NCBI GenBank assembly: GCA_049794535.1
Contig: JBARCX010000385.1
Span: forward strand, 1-12,442
DNA: 12,442 nt
Direction: 5' to 3'
From: JBARCX01 sp049794535
GTDB taxonomy: Bacteria; Pseudomonadota; Gammaproteobacteria; Xanthomonadales; Rhodanobacteraceae
This document shows, piece by piece, positions 6,694 to 12,442 of the stretch. The position numbers were made by a program, and so were the translations under genes. Within the stretch, counting starts at the first letter, position 1, and every line of letters begins with the position of its first letter. Below the pieces are notes generated by a model. The model searched no databases. It saw only the letters and a list, made by a program, of their open reading frames with translations, and was not told the origin of the DNA.

Positions 6694-8415
6694 TTAAAAT
6701 TCCTTCCACACACCACTGTCTGTGGCTTCAACGGGACGACGAGCCGCCACCGGCGTCGGCGCTGACTGACGCACCGCCGCGAACACCGCCTCGGCTTCGG
6801 CCATCACTTGCGTGCCACGTGGCTTGGCTGTCGATTCAGCAGATGCGTCGCCACCCAGGCGGAAGAAGTTCACCTGACGGGTCAACTCGCCAGCCTGCTC
6901 TTGCATCGCACGAGCGGCCGCTGCGGCCTCTTCCACCAACGCGGCGTTCTGCTGGGTCATCTCGTCCATCTGCGTCACGGCGTTGTTCACTTGATCGATA
7001 CCCGCCGACTGCTCCTGGCTGGCGGCAGCGATCTCGGCCACGATGTCGGTCACCTTCTTCACGCTGTCTACGATTTCCGCCAATGCCTTGCCTGACTGAT
7101 CCACCAGATCGGTACCGGCGCGCACTTTCTCGCTGCTGTCGTTGATCAGTCCTTTGATCTCTTTCGCGGCGCCGGCACTGCGCTGAGCCAGGCTGCGCAC
7201 CTCCGTAGCGACCACGGCGAAACCGCGACCTTGCTCACCGGCACGTGCCGCTTCCACCGCCGCATTCAGCGCGAGCAGATTGGTCTGGAAAGCGATCTCA
7301 TCGATCAAGCTCACGATGTCGGCGATCTTGCGGCTCGAGCTGTTGATCTCGCGCATCGCACTCACGGCCTGACCCACTACCTCACCGCCGCGTTCGGCTT
7401 GTTCGCGTGCACCGCGAGCAAGCTGGTTGGCGTGGCTGGCGTTCTCGGCGTTCTGCTTCACTGTCGAGGTCATTTCTTCCATCGACGAAGCGGTTTCTTC
7501 CAGGCTCGATGCCTGCTCCTGCGTACGCTGACTCAAGTCATCGTTACCGCGTGCAATCTGCTGTGCCGCCGTGCTGACCGCACCGGAGCCATGACGCACT
7601 TCGTTGACGATGGCACTGAGGCGATCATCCATCGTGCGGAACGCGCTCAGCAATTCGCCGAGCTCATCGTTGCTCGTCACCTGGATGCTATGGCCGAGCT
7701 TGCCCTCGGCGATTTCGCGAGCGACGCGGCCGGCGTAGCTCAGCGTGCTTACGATCACACGGCTCAGCGAAATCGCCATGAACAGAGCTAGGCACAAGCC
7801 AATCACCAGCGCAGTGATGCTCACCATGCGAATCATCTTGAAGCGGCTGAGCTGGTCCTGATAGATCTGCTGCGCATCACCACGCTGCAGCTCGATCATC
7901 TTGTTTAATGCATCCTGACGCTGCATCAACAGCGGGCGAACCTCGAGTTCGAGTACATCGCCAGCGCCGGCATCCGCTTGCTTGAGCGCATCGAGCATGT
8001 CGTTCTTGGCGCTCTGATAATCCGCGTCAGTGGACGTGTAGTCCTTGTACGCCTTGGCTAGCTCCGCATCCATGCTGAAGGTGGCGACCTGCTTCTTGAG
8101 GTCCGCCACATCCGTCTGATACTTGTCGAACTCAGCCATCTTCTGCTTCAGCTGATCCGGCTTGCTGACTACCGTGGTCGCCTCGCCCATCACCAGGAAA
8201 GACATCAGCGAGCGCTGTGCCAACTTGGACACCACCTGCGACGGCACAACTTCCTGGTCGTACATATGACCCAGGCCATCGTTCTGCAATTGCATCGAGC
8301 CAAGGCCGATGACGGCACCACCGACTAACATCAATACGAGCATGCCAAGCACGATACGCAAACGGCCACGGATCGTGAGAGCGGGAATCTTGAACTTCAG
8401 TTTCGGCAATTTCAT
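6694..8415 (-). CDS. Methyl-accepting chemotaxis receptor MCP-1
   Basis: A 573-residue receptor with a basic N terminus, TM1 about 21-40, and a mostly helical periplasmic region (about 41-193, four-helix-bundle type; MQRQDALNKMIELQ near its end). TM2 is about 195-217, HAMP about 218-270, and the coiled-coil signalling domain has the canonical tip DEIAFQTNLLALNAAVEAAR (372-391) and Tsr-like methylation helices (SQRTQEQASSLEETASSMEE). The C-terminal tether (about 520-568) ends in VWKEF, an xWxxF pentapeptide of the type bound by CheR and CheB in enteric bacteria. The start is 11 bp after cheW, with AGGA 6 nt upstream. The ligand is unknown. Confidence 0.95.
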   Translation of the reverse strand: MKLPKLKFKIPALTIRGRLRIVLGMLVLMLVGGAVIGLGSMQLQNDGLGHMYDQEVVPSQVVSKLAQRSLMSFLVMGEATTVVSKPDQLKQKMAEFDKYQTDVADLKKQVATFSMDAELAKAYKDYTSTDADYQSAKNDMLDALKQADAGAGDVLELEVRPLLMQRQDALNKMIELQRGDAQQIYQDQLSRFKMIRMVSITALVIGLCLALFMAISLSRVIVSTLSYAGRVAREIAEGKLGHSIQVTSNDELGELLSAFRTMDDRLSAIVNEVRHGSGAVSTAAQQIARGNDDLSQRTQEQASSLEETASSMEEMTSTVKQNAENASHANQLARGAREQAERGGEVVGQAVSAMREINSSSRKIADIVSLIDEIAFQTNLLALNAAVEAARAGEQGRGFAVVATEVRSLAQRSAGAAKEIKGLINDSSEKVRAGTDLVDQSGKALAEIVDSVKKVTDIVAEIAAASQEQSAGIDQVNNAVTQMDEMTQQNAALVEEAAAAARAMQEQAGELTRQVNFFRLGGDASAESTAKPRGTQVMAEAEAVFAAVRQSAPTPVAARRPVEATDSGVWKEF

Positions 8416-8426
8416 GGTGGTTCCTG

Positions 8427-8954
8427 TCAGGCCACGGCTTTTACGTCAGTCATTGCGGGGAGGGCGGCATCCAGCATCTGCGCGTCCTGCGGCTGCAACA
8501 GCTTGTCCACATCAAGAAGCAGCACCATCCGCTCGGCGATGGATGTCAGCCCCTTGAGATATTCGGTATCGACCGCCGTGCCCATGTCGGGCACTGGCCG
8601 GATCGCATCGCCGGTGACATCGAGCACATCGGAGACGGCATCCACCACCACGCCAAACAGTCGCCCAGCGACGGTGATGATCACGGTCACCGTGGTGGCG
8701 TCGTATTCCTCGCGCGCCAACCCAAAGCGCAGACGCAGATCCAACACCGGCACAATCGCGCCACGCAGATTGAGCACCCCAAGCACGTAGTGCGGCGCTT
8801 GCGGAATCCGCGTCACCGCTGTCCAGCCGCGAATTTCGCGTACGGCCAGAATGTCGATGCCATATTCCTCGTTGGCGAGGTTCACGGTGAGGTATTGCGT
8901 GCTTACCGCCGCATCGGCGGCTGGTGCCATGACACCGTTCAATAGCTGACTCAT
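8427..8954 (-). CDS. cheW: CheW, receptor-kinase coupling protein
   Basis: It links receptors to CheA in the signalling array. The single CheW domain of this 175-residue protein spans about 18-160. Landmarks are YLTVNLANEEYGIDILAVREI, the conserved GVLNLRGAIVPVLDLRLRFG (59-78, with the NLRG receptor-contact region) and LFGVVVDAVSDVLDV. The C-terminal end (after about 155) is an Ala-rich extension. The start is supported by AGGTGG 6-7 nt upstream. The gene is 124 bp downstream of cheA, the widest gap in the first half of the operon, and that gap holds a FliA-type promoter candidate. Confidence 0.96.
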   Translation of the reverse strand: MSQLLNGVMAPAADAAVSTQYLTVNLANEEYGIDILAVREIRGWTAVTRIPQAPHYVLGVLNLRGAIVPVLDLRLRFGLAREEYDATTVTVIITVAGRLFGVVVDAVSDVLDVTGDAIRPVPDMGTAVDTEYLKGLTSIAERMVLLLDVDKLLQPQDAQMLDAALPAMTDVKAVA

Positions 8955-9000
8955 TTGCTGTCCACCTGCGGGTCGCTGCGCCCGCCTCCCCTGTACTTGT

Positions 9001-9027
9001 CTATCGGCAGGCGGGGGCGAAGCTTGA
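9001..9027 (-). promoter_or_regulatory. Candidate sigma-28 (FliA) promoter upstream of cheW
   Basis: On the minus strand TCAAGCTT, exactly 11 nt, GCCGATAG. This matches 13 of 16 positions of TAAAGTTT-N11-GCCGATAA; a TCAAG -35 form has, to my recollection, been described for Pseudomonas FliA promoters. It is intergenic and about 47 nt before the cheW start, a normal leader length. It could drive cheW and the receptor/adaptation genes separately from cheA. Confidence 0.6.
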
Positions 9028-9028
9028 A

Positions 9029-9052
9029 GGGAATGGGGGAATGGGGAAATGG
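9029..9052 (-). repeat. Three tandem 8-bp units beside the cheW promoter candidate
   Basis: GGGAATGG, GGGAATGG and GGAAATGG run head to tail on the plus strand (a C-rich run on the coding strand). They start one base upstream of the -35 box of the candidate promoter at 9001-9027. Confidence 0.7.
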
Positions 9053-9078
9053 ATTCGGTTTGGCGAGCGTGGCTTGGC

Positions 9079-11079
9079 TCAAGCCGCCTTGCGGCGACTC
9101 TGCAAGCGCATCAAACCAAGCACATCGACGATCAATGCCACTGAGCCATCGGCCAGAATGGTGGCGCCGGATATGCCGTTGACGCGGCGGTAGTTCGCTT
9201 CGAGCGACTTGATCACCGCTTGCTGCTGGCCAATCAGTTCGTCGACGAACAGGCCTGCGCGGCCGCCCTCGCCTTCGACTACGATCACCAACCCTTCGGT
9301 AATCGCGTTGCGTGCGCCGCTGCAGCCGAATACTTCGTGCAACCGAATAACCGGTAGATACCCATCGCGGAAGCGGAACAGCTCGCCACCGCCGATCACC
9401 GTGCGTATCTGTTCTGCACGCAACTGCACCGATTCGACGATCGACATCAACGGCACGATATAGCGCTCCTCGCCCACCGCGGCCGTGAGGCCATCGATGA
9501 TCGCCAACGTAAGCGGCAAAGTGATCGTGAACACACTGCCCTTGCCCGCTACGCTGCGGATGCCCACGCTGCCACCGAGATCGACCACGTTGCGGCGAAC
9601 CACATCCATGCCGACACCGCGGCCCGACAAATCCGTAGTCACTGTGGCCGTGGAGAAGCCCGGCTGGAAAATCAATTCGGCAACCGCTTCGTCGCTCAGC
9701 TGATCGCCCGACGTGATCAGCCCACGCTGCATCGCCTTGGCCACAATCGCATCGCGATTCAAGCCCGCGCCATCGTCACTGATCTCCACCACGATGGAGC
9801 CACCACGATGCGAAGCCTCCAGACGCAGCGTGCCGATGTCGCCCTTACCTGCGGCGCGACGGCGCTCCGGTATTTCCAGACCGTGGTCGATCGCATTGCG
9901 CACCAAGTGCACCAGCGGATCGCCAATCTTTTCCATCACCGTCTTGTCCAGCTCGGTCTGCTCGCCAATCAGCTCCAGCTTCACCTGCTTGCCGAGCTTC
10001 TGGCTGAGGTCGCGCACCATGCGCGGGAAGCGGCTGAACACTGCGCCGATGGGCAGCATGCGAATGCCCATCACGCTTTCCTGCAACAGCCGGGTGTGCC
10101 GTGCTAATTGTGCAAGCCCATGCCGTAGCAGCTCCAATCGCGCCGCATCGAAATCCTCACGCTCGAATTGCTCGAACTGATCGAGCATCGACTGGGTGAT
10201 TACCAACTCACCGACCAGGTCGATCAGGCCATCGATCTTGTCGATGCCCACACGCACCGAACTGGATTCGGTAGAGCTGTCGCGCGCGGTACGAGAAGTC
10301 GTCGATGCCGCAGGCGCTGCCGCAACCGGCGCTACGGCCTCTGTCGATACGACAGGCACTGACGCTACCGGGGTCGCCTGCAACGGCTCGATCGTCAGAT
10401 CGCACTCACCCTCGACCCAATCGAATACCGCAGCGATCGCTTCACGCTTTACCGCGCCGCGTAATTCGATCGTCCAGCCGATATGGCATTCCGAGGGATC
10501 CAGCGCCGTAAACACGGGTAGTTTGTCCAGTTCCGCGCTGACCTTGAGTTCACCCAGATCAGCCAGTTCACGGATCATCCGCAACGGGTCGTTACCACCG
10601 GCCAGCATGGTGGGATGTGGGCGGAAATGGATCACCCACGCCCCGACCAAATCTCCACTGCGTCGCGCCAATGTTCCTGCAACGGGTACATCACGGCCCA
10701 TCACGGCAGCCAGCTCAGCACGCAATGTCTCGGCTACCGCATCGCTCAACGGCTCACCGGCCTGAGCTCGGGCAAACATGCCGCGCAGACAATCTACGGT
10801 GCGCAGCAATAGCTCGACGATGGCACTGTCGATGGCACGGCGGCCATCGCGCAGCTCATCCAACAACGATTCTGCTTCGTGGGTGAAGGCCGCCATCTCC
10901 GGAAAACCGAAGGTGGCCGCACCGCCCTTGATCGAATGCGCCGCACGAAAGATGCCATGCACCAACTCCGTGTCGGCCCCTTCGTCCAACGCCAGCAGCG
11001 CCGCCTCCATCGTATCGAGCCCTTCCTGGCTTTCGTCGAAAAAGGTCTGATGGAACTGCGCCAGGCTGACCGTACTCAT
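9079..11079 (-). CDS. cheA: CheA, chemotaxis sensor histidine kinase
   Basis: It autophosphorylates under receptor control and donates phosphate to CheY and CheB. In 666 residues: P1/Hpt (about 1-105) with H48 in AAHSIKGG; a P2-like domain (about 138-232, HFRPHPTMLAGGNDPLRMI); an Ala/Pro/Ser linker (about 233-290); P3 dimerisation (from GIDKIDGLIDLVGELVITQS); P4 ATPase with N box HLVRNAIDHG (391-400), G1 DDGAG (435-439), F box FQPGFS (471-476) and G2 GRGVGMD (486-492); and CheW-like P5 (about 522-660). All catalytic motifs look intact. I chose the ATG at 11079 because GGAG lies 8 nt upstream and the P1 domain begins there; an ATG at 11169 would add 30 residues overlapping cheY. There is a 16-bp gap after cheY. 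Confidence 0.97.
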   Translation of the reverse strand: MSTVSLAQFHQTFFDESQEGLDTMEAALLALDEGADTELVHGIFRAAHSIKGGAATFGFPEMAAFTHEAESLLDELRDGRRAIDSAIVELLLRTVDCLRGMFARAQAGEPLSDAVAETLRAELAAVMGRDVPVAGTLARRSGDLVGAWVIHFRPHPTMLAGGNDPLRMIRELADLGELKVSAELDKLPVFTALDPSECHIGWTIELRGAVKREAIAAVFDWVEGECDLTIEPLQATPVASVPVVSTEAVAPVAAAPAASTTSRTARDSSTESSSVRVGIDKIDGLIDLVGELVITQSMLDQFEQFEREDFDAARLELLRHGLAQLARHTRLLQESVMGIRMLPIGAVFSRFPRMVRDLSQKLGKQVKLELIGEQTELDKTVMEKIGDPLVHLVRNAIDHGLEIPERRRAAGKGDIGTLRLEASHRGGSIVVEISDDGAGLNRDAIVAKAMQRGLITSGDQLSDEAVAELIFQPGFSTATVTTDLSGRGVGMDVVRRNVVDLGGSVGIRSVAGKGSVFTITLPLTLAIIDGLTAAVGEERYIVPLMSIVESVQLRAEQIRTVIGGGELFRFRDGYLPVIRLHEVFGCSGARNAITEGLVIVVEGEGGRAGLFVDELIGQQQAVIKSLEANYRRVNGISGATILADGSVALIVDVLGLMRLQSRRKAA

Positions 11080-11087
11080 GGTTTCTA

Positions 11088-11091
11088 CTCC
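11088..11091 (-). promoter_or_regulatory. Ribosome-binding site deciding the cheA start
   Basis: GGAG on the minus strand, 8 nt before the ATG at 11079. It falls between the cheY stop and cheA, favouring this start over the upstream in-frame ATG inside cheY. Confidence 0.65.
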
Positions 11092-11095
11092 GTAC

Positions 11096-11458
11096 TCAGC
11101 CGAGCACGCGCTTGACGGTGGCCAGCAACTGCTCCGGATCGAACGGCTTGACCAGCCAGCCCGTTGCACCCGCCGCCTTGCCTTCCATCTTCTTGTCCGT
11201 GTGCGACTCGGTGGTCAGCATCAGGATCGGCACGCCTTTGTATTCGGCCATCGTGCGCAGCTCGCGCACCATGCTCAGGCCATCCATCACCGGCATGTTG
11301 ACGTCCGCCAGCACCAGGTCGAAACGCGCAGCACGCGCTGCATCAACCGCCAGCTGGCCGTTCTCTGCCTCACTCACATCATGCCCAGCACCGCGCAAGG
11401 TGAAAGCCACCATGCCACGCATCGATGCCGAATCGTCCACTGCCAGAATCTTTGCCAT
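11096..11458 (-). CDS. cheY: CheY, single-domain chemotaxis response regulator
   Basis: A receiver domain with no output domain, 120 residues. D8/D9 form the acidic pair, D52 (VLADVNMPVMDG) is the phosphoacceptor, T82 (MLTTES) the switch threonine and K104 (LVKPF) the conserved lysine. W101 follows the GATG turn, where E. coli CheY has Y106 nearby. In its phosphorylated state such a protein usually binds the flagellar switch or another effector; the target of this one cannot be told, and the genome may encode other CheY proteins. The ribosome-binding site GAGGTG overlaps the stop region of the STAS gene 13 bp upstream, so the two are probably co-translated. Confidence 0.95.
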   Translation of the reverse strand: MAKILAVDDSASMRGMVAFTLRGAGHDVSEAENGQLAVDAARAARFDLVLADVNMPVMDGLSMVRELRTMAEYKGVPILMLTTESHTDKKMEGKAAGATGWLVKPFDPEQLLATVKRVLG

Positions 11459-11471
11459 CTTGCACCTCAGT

Positions 11472-11792
11472 TCAGGCCGACATCGCTGCCGGCAGTTCCA
11501 ATGTTTGTGTCAATCCGAGTAGTGCAGCCGCTTCGCACATGACGTCGCTCGTGCCACCCCAGTTGATCTCACGTCCGCCGCTGATCGCGTCACGCCGAAA
11601 CGCCGCCAGCATTTGCAACGCGGCGGTGTCGATGCGCGCCACGGCGCTGCCATCAAGCAAGCAGGTGGGGTGATCTACCGCGGCCAGCAATTGGGTGCGC
11701 AGCTCTGGCAGCGCAGCCATGCGACAGTCCTCGGGCAACTCGACTCGTATCGAATCGGGTCCGCGTTTTGCCTTTTCGCCCTTGCCTGCCAT
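11472..11792 (-). CDS. STAS-domain protein A, first gene of the che operon
   Basis: A 106-residue STAS-domain protein with a basic N-terminal tail (MAGKGEKAKR) before the domain (about 14-100). The loop that carries the phosphorylatable serine in SpoIIAA (DSSGL) reads DTAAL here (55-59), so the acceptor position A57 cannot be phosphorylated. The pattern SAVARIDTAALQMLAAFRRDA followed by an AALLGL helix resembles MlaB-like STAS proteins that, from memory, often precede cheY-cheA in proteobacterial clusters. Function is unproven; a structural or partner-binding role in the signalling complex is likelier than a phospho-switch. The start has GGAG 5 nt upstream and lies about 30 nt after the predicted FliA-type transcription start. 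Confidence 0.85.
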   Translation of the reverse strand: MAGKGEKAKRGPDSIRVELPEDCRMAALPELRTQLLAAVDHPTCLLDGSAVARIDTAALQMLAAFRRDAISGGREINWGGTSDVMCEAAALLGLTQTLELPAAMSA

Positions 11793-11829
11793 GCCTGCTC
11801 CGCTGCGCTCAGCGTTGTCGTTGCATGGC

Positions 11830-11856
11830 TTATCGGCCGCGGAGGCCTTGGCTTTA
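11830..11856 (-). promoter_or_regulatory. Sigma-28 (FliA) promoter heading the che operon
   Basis: On the minus strand TAAAGCCA, exactly 11 nt, GCCGATAA. The -10 element is a perfect match and the -35 core TAAAG is perfect (13 of 16 overall against TAAAGTTT-N11-GCCGATAA). It lies 37 bp before the first gene, giving a leader of roughly 30 nt. It ties the cluster to the late flagellar regulon. Confidence 0.8.
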
Positions 11857-11930
11857 GAGTTAGTTCTTTCGAGGTTTTGATGGGCAGGTCACGACGGCAC
11901 GTAGTGGATGCTCTCGCCATGGCGCAGCTA

Positions 11931-12014
11931 TCTCGCTCGTCGCCCCTGCGTAGGCAGGGGCCCAGTGGCGTTGTCGCTCGGTTGTCGCGTTATCGCCAGG
12001 TTGTTCGCTGCGGC
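11931..12014. repeat. REP-like palindromic repeat, right unit 1
   Basis: It contains GCCCCTGC-GTAG-GCAGGGGC (11942-11961), an 8-bp perfect stem with a 4-nt loop, followed by CCAGTGGCG and a TTGTCG-rich stretch. It is closely similar to 12080-12164, 149 bp further on, and to the degraded inverted copy at about 366-426. Confidence 0.7.
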
Positions 12015-12079
12015 CGAAGGAAGTCCCCGTGGGACGGCGGGCTTTTGACATCCTGCCGATCGACGCCTGCGCTGGCGCT

Positions 12080-12164
12080 TCTCGCTCGTCGTCCCTGCGT
12101 AGGCAGGGACCCAGTGGCGATATCGTCTGGTTGTCGAGATATCGCTAGGTTGCTCGCCTGCGGC
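12080..12164. repeat. REP-like palindromic repeat, right unit 2
   Basis: It contains GTCCCTGC-GTAG-GCAGGGAC (12091-12110), again an 8-bp stem with GTAG loop. The outermost base pair of the stem is changed on both sides relative to unit 1 (G-C and C-G exchanged for T-A type pairing within the stem), so pairing is kept. Confidence 0.7.
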
Positions 12165-12350
12165 GGGCTTTCGAACCCCTGCCGGGGCCCGAGTCACCTT
12201 GTCTTTGCTGGCCCAAAGAAACGTAACCCAAAGAAATGGCCTTATAAGCTCATAGCGATATGTGGGATACGAGCCTGCAGGGCGGCGCCAGATAGATAGG
12301 GCGCGTTCTACGGTCATACGCAGCCGCTATACCGCAACGCGCCGAAACGA

Positions 12351-12436
12351 AGAGGGCTTAAGGCGTAGGGGGTGCTGTGATATCGACTCGCAGGATTAAA
12401 CATCTCGACGTCGGCCAGGACCGCTTTAAGTCCTCT
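12351..12436 (-). repeat. 86-bp module with imperfect terminal inverted repeats (right copy)
   Basis: The ends AGAGGGCTTAAGGCG (12351-12365) and CGCTTTAAGTCCTCT (12422-12436) are inverted partners with 13 of 15 positions matching, around a 56-bp spacer. It has the same length and internal blocks as 4-89. This is the better preserved copy. Confidence 0.55.
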
Positions 12437-12442
12437 CCGCAT

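Larger units (their letters stand above)
11931..12442 (-). repeat. Right composite repeat arm (inverted relative to the left arm)
   Basis: No convincing gene lies between the operon promoter and the window end. On the minus strand this region repeats the block order of 1-426: the 86-bp module, the TTTCTTTGGGTTACGTTTCTT block (12216-12243), GGGCCAGCAAAGA...GGCAGG (12178-12214) and REP-like units. It lacks the 70-bp palindromic module of the left arm, so here TCTTTG (12202-12207) and CAAAGA (12214-12219) form a compact 6-bp hairpin. It has two REP-like units instead of one. ORFs crossing it follow the repeats and lack domain-like sequence. Confidence 0.75.

Noticed and set aside
8981..9015. CCCGCCT / AGGCGGG hairpin between cheA and cheW as a terminator
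   Set aside because: The stem is only 7 bp with a 21-nt loop and no T run follows on the coding strand; it overlaps the promoter spacer instead.
11080..11169. Upstream ATG extending CheA into cheY
   Set aside because: The extra 30 residues do not resemble a P1 start, and the ATG at 11079 has a well-placed GGAG.
11613..12299. A 228-codon open frame on the plus strand
   Set aside because: It runs antisense through STAS A, across the FliA promoter and into the repeat arm. Its sequence follows the repeats and shows no domain.
1..12442. Composite transposon or genomic island carrying the che cluster
   Set aside because: Despite the inverted arms there is no transposase, integrase or tRNA, the arms are too diverged for a recent element, and the operon has uniform composition and ordinary gene order.

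Overview
The window holds one complete chemosensory (che) gene cluster. All eleven genes lie on the minus strand, so transcription runs from the right end to the left. GC-rich coding sequence, protein style and above all the intergenic repeats (a TTTCTTTGGGTTACGTTTCTT / CAAAGA...GGTGACTCGG structure, GTCCCTGC-GTAG-GCAGGGAC palindromes, and a GTTGGG...GAGCGCAGCGA...CCCAAC element) suggest a gammaproteobacterium of the Xanthomonadales, most likely Rhodanobacteraceae (Dyella/Luteibacter/Rhodanobacter-like). That placement is inferred from pattern memory, not from a database search.

Layout in transcription order: STAS protein A (11792-11472), cheY (11458-11096), cheA (11079-9079), cheW (8954-8427), receptor MCP-1 (8415-6694), receptor MCP-2 (6527-4812, probable GTG start), cheR (4808-3897), cheD (3900-3250), cheB (3139-2042), a receptor-like protein with no periplasmic domain (2013-832) and STAS protein B (746-441). 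Most gaps are 3-28 bp, and cheR/cheD overlap by 4 bp. The wider gaps are cheA-cheW (124 bp), MCP-1/MCP-2 (166 bp), cheD-cheB (110 bp) and receptor-like/STAS B (85 bp). The order cheY-cheA-cheW-mcp-cheR-cheD-cheB resembles F7-type clusters such as P. aeruginosa che2 and V. cholerae cluster III (from memory).

How the genes work together: MCP-1 and MCP-2 are Tar/Tsr-like transmembrane receptors with four-helix-bundle-type sensor domains. CheW couples them to the kinase CheA, which phosphorylates CheY and CheB. CheR, CheB and CheD modify receptor residues for adaptation. Both large receptors end in an xWxxF pentapeptide of the kind that tethers CheR/CheB in enteric bacteria. No CheZ, CheC or CheX phosphatase is encoded here. 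The two STAS proteins bracket the operon: B keeps the serine that is phosphorylated in SpoIIAA-type proteins, A has alanine there.

Regulation: three sigma-28 (FliA)-type sites with exact 11-nt spacing between two 8-mers lie on the coding strand, upstream of STAS A (11830-11856, the best), upstream of cheW (9001-9027) and in the 3' end of cheD upstream of cheB (3273-3299). They suggest control as a late flagellar/chemotaxis transcription unit with internal promoters. A short hairpin plus T6 at 427-450 is the candidate operon terminator.

Flanks: 1-426 and about 11931-12442 contain no convincing gene. They are two imperfect copies of one composite intergenic repeat in opposite orientation, so the cluster sits between inverted repeat arms. 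The outer end of each arm is an 86-bp module with its own imperfect 15-bp terminal inverted repeats. No transposase or integrase is present. I see no tRNA, rRNA or CRISPR.
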